Origin: Sellimonas caecigallum
GTDB lineage: Bacteria > Bacillota > Clostridia > Lachnospirales > Lachnospiraceae
DNA: 64,000 nucleotides
Assembly (NCBI RefSeq): GCF_019754295.1
Contig: NZ_VIRV01000001.1
Location: forward strand, 310,001-374,000
Direction: 5' to 3'
Numbering within the stretch: the first letter of the stretch is position 1; each line of letters opens with the position of its first letter. Shown here piece by piece: positions 8,100 to 17,065 of the stretch. The translations under genes were made by a program, and so were the position numbers. The notes below the pieces were generated by a model, which saw nothing but the letters and a program-made list of their open reading frames with translations, was not told the DNA's origin and made no database searches.

Positions 8100-11000
8100 T
8101 GTTTTTATATCATTTAACAGATTTTTCACGACTTCCAGAATATCCGGATCTTTTTCTTTTCTGTTCTTATTTTTCTTTTCATAGAGAAAATAAGGTGCCA
8201 AATCCGTCTTAAACACAAGCTCTCCTTTTCTTCTTTCCAGGAGTTTCGGTATCTCTTCTACCTTTACCTTTGCTTTTTCGTACATGACAAGTTTCAGCAC
8301 ATTGCCTTTTTGTTCCACTGACGTGACATAGACAGAGTGTGCAAGTGCTTTAAGCCTCGCGATCAGAATCAGCTTCTGGACTTTTTTCGGGATATCTCCG
8401 AACCTGTCAATGAGTTCTTCCATCATATCGTCCATCTCCTCGTCTGTCTCGATGGCGGCGATCCGCTTGTAGATATCCAGCTTCTGATATTCATTCGGCA
8501 CATAGGATGCCGGAATGAAAGCATCGACATTCAGATCAATCGTGGTAGTGTAGCTTTCGATCTCGTCCTCCTCTTCCCCGTTTTTCATGCTCTTGACTGC
8601 CGCGTTCAGCATCTTACAGTACAAGTCATATCCAACGGCCTCCATATGCCCATGCTGTGCTTCTCCCAGAAGATTCCCCGCTCCCCGGATCTCCAGATCC
8701 CTCATAGCAATCTTGAATCCGGATCCGAGATCCGTGAATTCCCGGATTGCTGCGAGACGTTTTTCCGCCACCTCTCTTAAAAGCCTGTCTCTCCGGTATA
8801 GAAGAAAAGCGTAGGCCATACGGTTGGAACGGCCGACTCTTCCCCGCAGCTGATAGAGCTGGGCAAGCCCCAGCTTGTCGGAATCGTGAATGATCATTGT
8901 GTTTGCGTTAGAGATGTCAAGCCCGGTCTCAATAATTGTGGTAGACACAAGAACATCGATATCTCCGTTGATGAAATCGTACATGATCCGCTCCAGCTGA
9001 TGTTCTTTCATCTGTCCGTGGGCATACGCCACACTCGCCTCCGGCACAAGGTTCTGGATCTTTGCGGCGATCTCGGCAATATCTTTGACTTTATTGTACA
9101 CATAATACACTTGTCCCTGTCGCGACAATTCTCGTGTGATAGCTTCCCGCACCATCTCATCCTGATACTCCATGACATACGTCTGAATCGGCATTCTGTC
9201 CATAGGAGCTTCTTCCAGGACACTCATATCACGGATTCCGATGAGACTCATGTGGAGTGTCCTTGGGATCGGTGTGGCTGTGAGTGTCAGAACATCCACA
9301 TTTTCCCGCAGTTTTTTGATCTTTTCCTTATGTTGGACTCCAAATCTCTGTTCCTCGTCAATGATCAAAAGTCCCAGGTCTTTAAAACGGACATCCTGAC
9401 TTAGGATCCGGTGTGTCCCGACAAGAATGTCCACCTGCCCTTTCTCCAGATCCGAGAGGGTTTTCTTTTGCTGAGAAGGCGTACGGAACCTACACAGAAG
9501 GTCCACTCTGACGGGAAAGTCTTTCATCCTCTGGATGAGTGTATTGTAGTGCTGCTGGGCCAAAATCGTAGTCGGCACAAGAAAAGCCACCTGCTTATTC
9601 TCCTGCACCGCTTTGAAGGCAGCCCTTATAGCCACCTCCGTCTTTCCGAATCCCACATCCCCGCAGATCAGACGATCCATGATCTTATGACTTTCCATAT
9701 CCTTTTTTGTTGCTTCGATAGCAAGGATCTGATCATCTGTCTCCTCAAACGGGAACATTTCCTCAAATTCCTTCTGCCAGACGGTATCCGGCTCATAAGA
9801 ATACCCTTCTTTCTGCTGCCGCGCTGCGTACAGCTTCACGAGATCTTTTGCGATCTCCTGAACCGCCTTTTTTACTCTCGTCTTTGTCCGTCCCCAGTCC
9901 TGTCCTCCAAGACGATTGAGCTTCGGCTTTTTTGCATCCGCACTTGCATACTTCTGGATCAGATCCATCTGTGTTGCCGGAATGTAGAGATTCCCGCCTC
10001 CCGCGTATGAGATCTTCATATAGTCTTTCTCAACACGGTCCACTTCCACTTTCTCTATCCCCTGGTATACACCGATACCATGATTCTCATGTACAACGTA
10101 ATCTCCAGGCTTTAATTCTGTAAAACTGTGGATCTTTTCCCCTTCATATACTTTATGCCTCTTTTTTTTCCGGATTTTTCCGAAAATATCCGTTTCCGAT
10201 ATCACACTGAATTTCAGAAGCGGGTACTCATATCCGGTCGTCACATGCCCGTAAGAGACCATGATCTCTCCTGGTTTCACGAGCCGATCCAGATTTTCAT
10301 CGTAGAAACTGTTGAGTCCATAATCTCTCAAATCTTCTGCCAGACGTCTGGCTCTCGTACGCGATCCGGAAAGCAAAATGACCCGGTATCCGCTGCGTTT
10401 CAGCCTCGCAAGGTCCTTCGTGAGCACCTCAAAACTACTGTTATACGGATTGACATTTTTCGCCTGGATACTATATGCCGCACGCATCTGAAATTCTTTT
10501 ATTTTTACTTCAAGGGCTGTAAATCCGATGGACGGGAAAAGATTCAGCTCCTGTATGACATCCTTTATCCGGAAGATACAGATTGGTTCTCTCTTACTTT
10601 GAGCCTTTGTCTGTTCTGCATTTTTCCGGTTTTCCTCCGCCTGGCGCACTTCTTCCTCCACTTCACTTCCACGCTCTGAGAGGCGGAGAGGTTCATCCAG
10701 AAAAATAAGAGTTTCTTCCCGTTCAAAACAAGACAGAAACGATACTTTATCCTTATCATCTGACATTTCTCCGGCCGGGAAGACAGTGATTCTCTCCATA
10801 TTTTCTACAGATCGCTGCGTATCCGTGTCGAAGGAACGGATGGAATCGATCTCATCATCCCAAAATTCAATCCGGACAGGCAGATCCTCTGTAAGCGGAA
10901 AGAAATCCAAAATTCCGCCTCGAACCGCAAACTGCCCTGGCCCTTCAATCTGTTCCTCTCTGCGGTACCCCATGGACACGATCGTCTCTTTCAGCTTTTC

Positions 11001-11441
11001 GAAATCCATAGTCTGTCCTACTTCCATGCAAAACACCTTTGCCCGGATAGCCTCCAGAGAGTCGACGGCATCCATCAAAGCGTCAATGGTAGTGATGACT
11101 GTAGCGCGTTCTTCTTCAAGAAGTGCGCGCATTACTTCCATGCGCTGCTTTGTCAGAAAAATACCTCTGATGTCTGCCTGATAAAACAAAAAATCTCTGG
11201 CTGGATAAAAGTACACATCCGGATCCAGAAAGCGATATTCCTCGTACACCTCTTTTGCACGTTCTTCATTGGAAAGAACATAGAGACTGCGTGTTCCATC
11301 CTCAGCCAGGGCGTAAGCAAGATGCGTCTTCTGGGAACCTGTACAGCCCGCAATCTGCAGCAAGCCCGTTTTTTGCTTTTTTGTTTTCTGAATGGTCTCA
11401 AATTCTGCCAGTTCCAGAAGAGGTTCCGTAAAAGCTTTCAT
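8088..11441 (-). CDS. mfd: Transcription-repair coupling factor Mfd
   Basis: Mfd removes RNA polymerase stalled at DNA damage and recruits UvrA. The 1117-residue protein has the N-terminal UvrB-like module (from about 20), a CarD-like RNA polymerase interaction domain (GDYVVHENHGIGVYQG near 450-465) and a superfamily 2 helicase/translocase with Walker A (CGDVGFGKTE), DEEQ box (IDEEQRFGV) and motif VI (QLRGRVGRS). The C-terminal TRCF region is complete. ATG 11441 has GGAG 8 nt upstream and lies 16 bp after pth, so pth-mfd form an operon. Full length for the family, no visible defects. Confidence 0.97.
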   Translation of the reverse strand: MKAFTEPLLELAEFETIQKTKKQKTGLLQIAGCTGSQKTHLAYALAEDGTRSLYVLSNEERAKEVYEEYRFLDPDVYFYPARDFLFYQADIRGIFLTKQRMEVMRALLEEERATVITTIDALMDAVDSLEAIRAKVFCMEVGQTMDFEKLKETIVSMGYRREEQIEGPGQFAVRGGILDFFPLTEDLPVRIEFWDDEIDSIRSFDTDTQRSVENMERITVFPAGEMSDDKDKVSFLSCFEREETLIFLDEPLRLSERGSEVEEEVRQAEENRKNAEQTKAQSKREPICIFRIKDVIQELNLFPSIGFTALEVKIKEFQMRAAYSIQAKNVNPYNSSFEVLTKDLARLKRSGYRVILLSGSRTRARRLAEDLRDYGLNSFYDENLDRLVKPGEIMVSYGHVTTGYEYPLLKFSVISETDIFGKIRKKKRHKVYEGEKIHSFTELKPGDYVVHENHGIGVYQGIEKVEVDRVEKDYMKISYAGGGNLYIPATQMDLIQKYASADAKKPKLNRLGGQDWGRTKTRVKKAVQEIAKDLVKLYAARQQKEGYSYEPDTVWQKEFEEMFPFEETDDQILAIEATKKDMESHKIMDRLICGDVGFGKTEVAIRAAFKAVQENKQVAFLVPTTILAQQHYNTLIQRMKDFPVRVDLLCRFRTPSQQKKTLSDLEKGQVDILVGTHRILSQDVRFKDLGLLIIDEEQRFGVQHKEKIKKLRENVDVLTLTATPIPRTLHMSLIGIRDMSVLEEAPMDRMPIQTYVMEYQDEMVREAITRELSRQGQVYYVYNKVKDIAEIAAKIQNLVPEASVAYAHGQMKEHQLERIMYDFINGDIDVLVSTTIIETGLDISNANTMIIHDSDKLGLAQLYQLRGRVGRSNRMAYAFLLYRRDRLLREVAEKRLAAIREFTDLGSGFKIAMRDLEIRGAGNLLGEAQHGHMEAVGYDLYCKMLNAAVKSMKNGEEEDEIESYTTTIDLNVDAFIPASYVPNEYQKLDIYKRIAAIETDEEMDDMMEELIDRFGDIPKKVQKLILIARLKALAHSVYVTSVEQKGNVLKLVMYEKAKVKVEEIPKLLERRKGELVFKTDLAPYFLYEKKNKNRKEKDPDILEVVKNLLNDIKTLIV

Positions 11442-11457
11442 CGAACGTTCTCCTTCC

Positions 11458-12027
11458 TTATCCTTTTCGGTTAAACCTATTCATGGCCTCGTCCACTTCG
11501 CCGCGGCCTGCCATGCTTACTGCCTGAACCGCATTTTCGCAGGCTTCATCCATGGCTTCCCTTTCTTCTTTTGAGAAATGTCCAAGCACATAGTCTGCAA
11601 GATCATACCCTTTTGGTTTTTCTCCCACGCCGACCTTCACTCTCATAAATACATCATGTCCCAAATGCGCAATAATATTTTTGATGCCGTTGTGTCCGCC
11701 GGCACTCCCTTTTTTGCGAATGCGGATTTTTCCCACATCCAGGCTGATATCATCGTAGACCACGATCAGTTCGTTCTCCTCATCGATCTTATAGTAATCC
11801 ACAAGTTCCCGCACGCTTTCACCGCTCAGATTCATGAATGTCTGAGGTTTTGCCAGGATGACTTTCGTCCCGTCTATCACACCTTTTCCGATCAGCGCCC
11901 GGTGTTTTCTTGTGTCAACTGGTATATGGTATTCCTCCGAAATCCTGTCTATGACATCGAACCCAATGTTATGTCTCGTGCCTTCGTAGCGGGAGGATGG
12001 ATTCCCCAACCCTACAATTATAAACAT
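11458..12027 (-). CDS. pth: Peptidyl-tRNA hydrolase
   Basis: Pth recycles peptidyl-tRNA by cleaving the ester bond. The protein contains the family motifs GLGNPSSRYEGTRHNIGF (with the catalytic His), KPQTFMNLSGESV, VVYDDISL and GSAGGHNGIKNI. I use ATG 12027 (189 residues), where the family usually starts (MFIIVGLGNP); GGAG lies 11 nt upstream. A second ATG at 12036 is only 2 nt from that site, so the start is slightly uncertain. A good sigma-A promoter precedes it and mfd follows after 16 bp. Confidence 0.96.
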   Translation of the reverse strand: MFIIVGLGNPSSRYEGTRHNIGFDVIDRISEEYHIPVDTRKHRALIGKGVIDGTKVILAKPQTFMNLSGESVRELVDYYKIDEENELIVVYDDISLDVGKIRIRKKGSAGGHNGIKNIIAHLGHDVFMRVKVGVGEKPKGYDLADYVLGHFSKEEREAMDEACENAVQAVSMAGRGEVDEAMNRFNRKG

Positions 12028-12059
12028 CTTTCTCATCTCTCCTTTTTTGCTGTCTTTCT

Positions 12060-12088
12060 ATTGTAAACCAAAACCATCTCTTTGGCAA
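12060..12088 (-). promoter_or_regulatory. Sigma-A promoter of pth-mfd
   Basis: Minus-strand TTGCCA (12088-12083), 17-bp spacer, TACAAT (12065-12060), about 33 nt upstream of the pth start. Confidence 0.65.
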
Positions 12089-12207
12089 CGGCGTTTCCCT
12101 ACGTATTTATGTACATTTTTGCATGAGGATCCTTTTCCCATCATATAGTATAAAAAGGGAAATCCAAACAAGCGGAAATCATTTTACCAAAGGAGGCAAT
12201 CTATCCC

Positions 12208-12639
12208 ATGAGTTCCAAAACAAAGATCGTTGTACTTCACATGAAAGAAATAATCTACACCGCAGTGTTTGCGCTGCTTGGCATCCTGCTCATACTCATC
12301 CTGCTTTTCATGTTTCTCCCCGATGATTCCAAGGAGAAATCTTCTTCTAAAGAGTATATGCCAGGCATCTATACATCCAGCATTACATTGAACAACACAC
12401 CACTCCAGGTGGAAGTCTCGGTAGATAAGCATCACATCAACTCCGTACGATTTTCCAATCTTGATGAGACGGTAACAACCATGTACCCTCTGATCCAGCC
12501 TGCCATGGAGGACGTCGCAGATCAGGTAGTAAAGAACCAGACCACCGACAATATCACATCCAGTTCGGAAGATTCTTATACTTCCAAACTCATCACAGAT
12601 GCCATAAACGATGCATTAAAAAAAGCCGAGGAGAAGTGA
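12208..12639 (+). CDS. Membrane-anchored FMN-binding-domain-like protein
   Basis: A 143-residue protein with one N-terminal membrane segment (residues 14-37) and an extracytoplasmic domain. From GIYTSSI (about 53) to the end (TSKLITDAINDALKKA) it follows the pattern of the FMN_bind family found in RnfG/NqrC: a GxY start, a VEVSVDKHHI strand, then a TS..I.DA..DAL helix. The site equivalent to the SGAT flavin-acceptor motif reads SSEDSYTS, lacking the acceptor Thr at the usual place, so covalent FMN is doubtful. AAAGGAGG lies 11 nt before ATG 12208. The gene is divergent from pth and stands alone. Family placement is inference from pattern; the function is unknown. Confidence 0.65.
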   Translation: MSSKTKIVVLHMKEIIYTAVFALLGILLILILLFMFLPDDSKEKSSSKEYMPGIYTSSITLNNTPLQVEVSVDKHHINSVRFSNLDETVTTMYPLIQPAMEDVADQVVKNQTTDNITSSSEDSYTSKLITDAINDALKKAEEK

Positions 12640-12653
12640 TCCCGGCTTTTTTT
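12618..12653. terminator. Bidirectional terminator
   Basis: A7-GCCG (12618-12628) pairs with CGGC-T7 (12643-12653). It overlaps the stop of the plus-strand gene and ends 20 bp after the minus-strand 87-residue gene, so it can serve both. Confidence 0.8.
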
Positions 12654-12673
12654 GCTTTCTTTACTTTGTCATA

Positions 12674-12937
12674 CTACCCTTCTACTACCAGGTACTGTCC
12701 GCCAGGCAGTGAAAATACTTCCGATGCATCCTCGATCTCATCCAGTGTCATTCCATCCACATCGGCTCCGGACTCTTCCAGATATTCTTTTACTTCTTCC
12801 AGTGAATCCAGAACAACCGCCATACAGTCTTCCAAAAATGCTTCTGCTTCTTCCTGTGTCTCTGCCACCGGCTCATCAAAAAGCTGAGATTGCTTTTTTA
12901 AAAACGTCTGCAGACATTCTTCGCTGTACTCGTACAT
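12674..12937 (-). CDS. Small acidic protein of unknown function
   Basis: An 87-residue, strongly acidic cytosolic protein without membrane segments or Cys clusters (one Cys at 9, one at 38). I do not recognise a family. It has a good ribosome binding site (AGGAGG, 6 nt spacing) and lies 11 bp downstream of the HAD phosphatase, so the two are probably cotranscribed and end at the bidirectional terminator. The regular composition and clean start and stop argue for a real gene. Confidence 0.7.
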   Translation of the reverse strand: MYEYSEECLQTFLKKQSQLFDEPVAETQEEAEAFLEDCMAVVLDSLEEVKEYLEESGADVDGMTLDEIEDASEVFSLPGGQYLVVEG

Positions 12938-12948
12938 GCAAATCCCTC

Positions 12949-13614
12949 CTATTCCTTTTTTTCTTCTGTAAACGAGAGAAGTTCCTGCGGACGGTCTATG
13001 ATCACATCCGCCCCCGCTCCTGTCAGTACATCTCTAGAACGAAAGCCCCAGCTTACACCAATCGTTTTCATTCCGGCATTTTTGCCCGTATGCATGTCCA
13101 CATCGGAATCCCCGATATAAAGGCATTCCGATGCTTTTGATCCTGTTCTGTCCATGATCAGAAAAACTCCTGCCGGATCCGGCTTCCTTGGTATCCCTTC
13201 TCTTTGTCCCTGTACGTAATCAAACAACTCTTTGCCAAAAAAGGTATGTACGACATCCACCGCCTGTCCGTCCGGCTTATTGGACAGTACCGCCAGATGG
13301 ACTCCTTCTTCTTTGAGCTTCATTAAAGTCTCCGTTATTCCGTCGTATGGCCTTACGCGGTAAGTGCAGTTTTCAGAAAACACTCTCCCGTATATTTGCA
13401 TTGCCTCTTCAATCCGCAAAAGATCGGTATCCCCACACGCCTTCATCGCATTTTCCATCAGTACTCTTGCACCGTTGCCCACAAACATACGGCATTGTTC
13501 CATCGTAATGGCAGGTAACTTCATCTCTTTCAAAGTCAGATTGACCGAATAGGTAATGGACTCCAGTGTGTCCGTCAGCGTTCCATCCAGATCAAATATA
13601 CAAGTCTTAATCAT
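12949..13614 (-). CDS. HAD-superfamily hydrolase, phosphoglycolate-phosphatase-like
   Basis: A 221-residue HAD phosphatase. Motif I is FDLDGTLTDT (residues 7-16, nucleophile Asp 8), motif II is the VLSNKP segment, and motif III-IV is the KPDP...YIGDSDVDMHTGKNAGM segment. A helical cap lies between, as in the PGP/PpaX-like group. The start ATG 13614 has GAGG 8 nt upstream; a longer frame to 13740 lacks sequence typical of the family and overlaps the sigG terminator. A sigma-A promoter precedes it. Substrate cannot be told from sequence; phosphoglycolate, pyrophosphate or a sugar phosphate are all possible. Confidence 0.88.
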   Translation of the reverse strand: MIKTCIFDLDGTLTDTLESITYSVNLTLKEMKLPAITMEQCRMFVGNGARVLMENAMKACGDTDLLRIEEAMQIYGRVFSENCTYRVRPYDGITETLMKLKEEGVHLAVLSNKPDGQAVDVVHTFFGKELFDYVQGQREGIPRKPDPAGVFLIMDRTGSKASECLYIGDSDVDMHTGKNAGMKTIGVSWGFRSRDVLTGAGADVIIDRPQELLSFTEEKKE

Positions 13615-13656
13615 CTCTGTCGCCTCATTCCTGTTTTGGATTTTCTGTACACATAA

Positions 13657-13685
13657 AGCATAATATAACACAAGAAAAATTTCAA
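13657..13685 (-). promoter_or_regulatory. Sigma-A promoter of the HAD phosphatase gene
   Basis: Minus-strand TTGAAA (13685-13680), 17-bp spacer, TATGCT (13662-13657), directly after the sigG terminator. Confidence 0.6.
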
Positions 13686-13686
13686 C

Positions 13687-13728
13687 AAAAAAAGAAGAGA
13701 CCGTATTCTTATACTCTGTCTCCTCTTC
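13687..13728 (-). terminator. Terminator of sigG
   Basis: On the minus strand an imperfect stem (GAAGAGGAGAC with GTCTCTTC, 13728-13694) is followed by seven T (13693-13687), starting 5 bp after the sigG stop. Confidence 0.75.
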
Positions 13729-13732
13729 CTTT

Positions 13733-14509
13733 TTACACAAGATACTGCTTCATCGTTTTCAGGGCATTTTTTTCCAGACGACTTACCTGCGCCTGGGAAA
13801 TATGAACTTCTTTTGCCACCTCCATCTGCGTCTTACCTTCAAAAAACCGAAGCCGGATGATGTATTTTTCCCGCTCATTCAAGTGCTCCATCGCGGCTTC
13901 CAAAGACAGGTCTTCCACCCATCTCTCCTCTTTGTTCTTCTTGTCACTGATCTGATCCATGACATAAAGTGCGTCTCCGCTGTCGTTATAGACCGGCTCA
14001 TTCAGACTTACCGGAGCCTGAATGGCATCCAGTGCAAAAACGATATCTTCTTTGGAGATTCCGATTTCCTCCGCGATTTCCTGAACCGTTGGCTCTTTCA
14101 AATTTTTCTTCACATAGTTTTCCTTTGCGTATATGGCCTTGTAGGCCGTATCTCTCAAAGAGCGGCTTACCCGGATGGAATTGTTGTCCCTCATGTAGCG
14201 CCGAATCTCGCCGATGATCATCGGAACCGCATAAGTAGAAAACTTTACGTCCAGTTCCGTATTGAAATTGTTGACAGCCTTGATAAGGCCAATACATCCG
14301 ATCTGAAATAGATCATCCGGATTTTCATTGCTTCCCGAAAAACGTTTGATCACACTAAGCACAAGTCTCAGGTTTCCTTTGATATATTCTTCTTTCGCCT
14401 GCTCATCTCCCGCTTTGATCCTGGCAAACAACGCCTCTTTATCCTCTTCTTTCAGAAGCGGGAGCTTTGATGTATTGACCCCGCATATTTCTACCTTGTT
14501 TGGCACCAT
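13733..14509 (-). CDS. sigG: Forespore late sigma factor G
   Basis: Sigma-G directs late forespore transcription. The 258-residue protein starts with the diagnostic NKVEICGVNTSKLP segment that binds anti-sigma factors, has region 2 with NLRLVLSVIKRF, DDLFQIGCIGLIKAV and KFSTYAVPMIIGEIRRYMRDN, then region 3 and region 4 (GKTQMEVAKEVHISQAQVSRLEKNAL). Length and sequence are those of SigG rather than SigF. It is separated from sigE by a beta-CASP ribonuclease gene, unlike the adjacent sigE-sigG of Bacillus. A sigma-G-like promoter lies upstream, consistent with autoregulation, and a terminator follows. Confidence 0.97.
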   Translation of the reverse strand: MVPNKVEICGVNTSKLPLLKEEDKEALFARIKAGDEQAKEEYIKGNLRLVLSVIKRFSGSNENPDDLFQIGCIGLIKAVNNFNTELDVKFSTYAVPMIIGEIRRYMRDNNSIRVSRSLRDTAYKAIYAKENYVKKNLKEPTVQEIAEEIGISKEDIVFALDAIQAPVSLNEPVYNDSGDALYVMDQISDKKNKEERWVEDLSLEAAMEHLNEREKYIIRLRFFEGKTQMEVAKEVHISQAQVSRLEKNALKTMKQYLV

Positions 14510-14549
14510 TGTACATCCTCCTGCATCGGCATACTGCCGTTCTACTTAG

Positions 14550-14579
14550 AATGATGTACATACGCACAGTCTCTTATTC
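14550..14579 (-). promoter_or_regulatory. Possible sigma-G (autoregulatory) promoter of sigG
   Basis: Minus-strand GAATA (14579-14575), 18-bp spacer, CATCATT (14556-14550). This is one mismatch from the sigma-F/G pattern GHATR-N17/18-CATnnTA. Autoregulation is known for sigG in Bacillus. Confidence 0.5.
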
Positions 14580-14629
14580 GATTTTCGAAAAAATAAAAAA
14601 AGTTTTTACCCTTGACAATTCTTCTTTCT

Positions 14630-16243
14630 CTAGTCGTTTCTGTCCCACTTGTCGGCCAGGTTTAAGATCTGACTTTCCAATTTTGCCAAATCTTTGTTGG
14701 CAAGTCCTTCGTTTTTCATGACCACTTCCATCAGACGTTTGGCTGCTGCCACAACACGGTTAAATACCATGTTTGCCCGGATCCTTGCCGGCTTCTCAGC
14801 TGCTTTCTTCGGTATCCGGATTCCTTCGCTTATAACTTCATCCTTCAAAAGATCCACACAGCCTCCGGAATAAGGCGCAAAAGCAGGGTACCCTAATGTC
14901 TCTGTGATCGTTTTTGCAAATTCATCTGTAACTTGATCTTCGCCGTGAACGACAAATACGTGACGAATTGGCGTCTCGAAGGCGGACAGCCAGTTTAAAA
15001 GTCCGTTCTTGTCCGCATGTCCGCTGATCCCTTTCAGAGAACAGATTCTTGCATTCACTTCCACGTTTTCTCCGAAAAGTTTGACACACTCGGCTCCTTC
15101 GATCAGCTTGCGGCCAAGTGTCCCTGCGGCCTGATATCCAACGAAGAGGATGGTGCATTCGTTTCTCCAGAGATTATGCTTCAGATGATGTCGGATCCTG
15201 CCCGCCTCACACATTCCGGATGCCGAAATGATGATCTTCGGGCGGTCGTCAAAATTAATCTGCTTAGATTCCTCCGTCGAAGTTGCAAGCTTAAGACCTG
15301 GAAAGCGCAGTGGATTGATCCCTTGCTTCACAAGTGCCAGCGCCTCCTCATCAAAGCACCCGTACATATTTTTGTTAAATACGTTCGTCGCCTCGATGGC
15401 AAGCGGACTGTCCACATATACTTCAAAATCCGGATTTTCCGGTATCAGTCCTTTCTCCTTGATCTCCCGGAGAAAATACAGTATTTCCTGGGTACGTCCC
15501 ACAGCAAACGACGGAATCACAACATTGCCTCCTACGGCAAATGTCTCCCTCACGATCTTTGTGAACTCTCCTATGTAATCCGGTATCCCTTCTCCGTGGA
15601 TCCGGTTGCCGTAAGTGGATTCGATCACGACATAATCTGCTTCCGATACATTGGACGGATCTTTGATGATTGGCTGATTGATATTTCCCACATCTCCGGA
15701 AAATACAATTTTTCTCGTCTCTCCATCTTCCGTAATCCACACTTCTATGCTTGCCGATCCAAGAAGATGTCCCACGTCATTGAATCTTACATCCACACCT
15801 TGGCACAGCGTAATTCTCTGTCCATAGTCACAGGGAGCGAACAATTCCATCGTATCGACAGCATCCTGCATAGTGTAAACAGGCTCATAAAGCGGCGCCC
15901 CGCTCCTCCTTGCCTTTCTGTTTCTCCATTCTGCTTCAAACTCCTGTATATGAGCACTGTCACGGAGCATGATGCTGCAGAGATCTGCTGTGGCAAACGT
16001 AGTTACAATCTCCCCTTTGAATCCTTTTTTTACAAGCAGAGGGAGGTTGCCGGAATGATCGATATGTGCATGAGTCAAAAGGACAAAATCGATCTCAGAC
16101 GCGGATACCGGAAGTTCCTGATTTTCATAAAGATCAGGTCCCTGCTCCATTCCACAGTCCACCAGAATATTCCTGCCGCATGCTTCCAGAACATGGCAGC
16201 TTCCTGTTACCTCATGTGCCGCGCCGATAAACTTCAGTTTCAT
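14630..16243 (-). CDS. Metallo-beta-lactamase/beta-CASP family ribonuclease-like protein
   Basis: A 537-residue RNA-specific metallo-beta-lactamase of the CPSF73/Int11-like group. The N-terminus KLKFIGAAHEVTGSCH is followed by the Zn-binding HAHIDHSG motif (near 58-65), a GHLLGSA motif, the SGDVGN motif, the beta-CASP insert, and the C-terminal RMK-type domain with VHGEDQV, followed by a tail of about 80 residues. Such proteins are predicted exo/endoribonucleases in bacteria. It lies between sigE (81 bp upstream) and sigG (120 bp downstream), an unusual position in the sporulation block. The start is supported by GTGGGG about 7 nt upstream. Whether it has a sporulation role is unknown. Confidence 0.9.
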   Translation of the reverse strand: MKLKFIGAAHEVTGSCHVLEACGRNILVDCGMEQGPDLYENQELPVSASEIDFVLLTHAHIDHSGNLPLLVKKGFKGEIVTTFATADLCSIMLRDSAHIQEFEAEWRNRKARRSGAPLYEPVYTMQDAVDTMELFAPCDYGQRITLCQGVDVRFNDVGHLLGSASIEVWITEDGETRKIVFSGDVGNINQPIIKDPSNVSEADYVVIESTYGNRIHGEGIPDYIGEFTKIVRETFAVGGNVVIPSFAVGRTQEILYFLREIKEKGLIPENPDFEVYVDSPLAIEATNVFNKNMYGCFDEEALALVKQGINPLRFPGLKLATSTEESKQINFDDRPKIIISASGMCEAGRIRHHLKHNLWRNECTILFVGYQAAGTLGRKLIEGAECVKLFGENVEVNARICSLKGISGHADKNGLLNWLSAFETPIRHVFVVHGEDQVTDEFAKTITETLGYPAFAPYSGGCVDLLKDEVISEGIRIPKKAAEKPARIRANMVFNRVVAAAKRLMEVVMKNEGLANKDLAKLESQILNLADKWDRND

Positions 16244-16324
16244 AAAATCGCCCCACTTCCTGTCATTGGTATTTGTAGATATTGTACCACTTTTCGGATT
16301 GATTTTCCTTATTTTTCTGAAATT

Positions 16325-17065
16325 TTATTCAAATTTTGCAATTTCTTTTTTCAATCTTACCATGATCTTTTTTTCCAGTCTGGAAATATAAGACTGTGAT
16401 ATCCCAAGTACATCGGCCACTTCTTTTTGCGTCATCTCTTCTCCGTCTGCTCTGCCAAGTCCAAAACGCATCTTCACGATCATCCTCTCCCTCTTCGACA
16501 GCCGCCCCACGGCTCTTATGAGCATCGTCTTCTCCGCCTCTGTCTCCATATCTTTATATATTGTATCCTCTTCTGTTCCAAGGATATCGGATAAAAGAAG
16601 CTCATTTCCGTCCCAGTCTACATTCAACGGCTCATCGATTGACACTTCCAGCTTCGTCTTGCTGTTTCGTCTGAGATACATCAAAATCTCATTTTCAATA
16701 CACCGGGATGCATACGTGGCAAGCTTGATATTTTTCTCCGGATTGAATGTATTGATGGCTTTGATCAGACCGATCGTCCCTATGGAAATAAGATCTTCCA
16801 CTCCTACCCCTGTATTATCAAATTTCTTGGCGATGTATACGACTAGCCGGAGATTATGCTCGATCAGCTGTTTTCTTGCATACTCGTTCTGCTCGGATCC
16901 AAGCTTTTCAATGGCTTTCGTCTCTTCTTCCAGTTCCAGCGGAGCCGGAAGGATGTCTGAACCTCCTATGTAGTGGATATCCAGTTTTTCCGGAAAAAGC
17001 CATGTCCGGACCGCAGGCAGTATTTTCTGCCGAAACGGATATGCAATTGCAAGATTCATTATCAT
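16325..17065 (-). CDS. sigE: Pro-sigma-E, mother-cell sigma factor
   Basis: Sigma-E drives early mother-cell transcription and is made as a precursor cleaved by SpoIIGA. The 246-residue protein has a hydrophobic/basic pro-region (residues 1-30), the cleavage-site context [10 protein letters not shown], region 2 ([51 protein letters not shown]) and region 4 ([23 protein letters not shown]). I start at ATG 17065 because AGGAGGGG lies 9 nt upstream; the first base of this ATG is the last base of the spoIIGA stop (TAATG), implying translational coupling. An ORF reaching 17155 would lie in spoIIGA. Confident. Confidence 0.97.
   Translation of the reverse strand: MIMNLAIAYPFRQKILPAVRTWLFPEKLDIHYIGGSDILPAPLELEEETKAIEKLGSEQNEYARKQLIEHNLRLVVYIAKKFDNTGVGVEDLISIGTIGLIKAINTFNPEKNIKLATYASRCIENEILMYLRRNSKTKLEVSIDEPLNVDWDGNELLLSDILGTEEDTIYKDMETEAEKTMLIRAVGRLSKRERMIVKMRFGLGRADGEEMTQKEVADVLGISQSYISRLEKKIMVRLKKEIAKFE

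Noticed and set aside
12119-12149. Promoter for the FMN-binding-like gene (TTGCAT ... TATAGT)
   Set aside because: The spacer would be 19 bp and a sigma-G reading also has wrong spacing; neither is convincing enough to list.
15017-16399. Plus-strand open frame of 460 codons
   Set aside because: Antisense to the beta-CASP ribonuclease gene; composition is Cys/His/Phe-rich as expected for a shadow frame.
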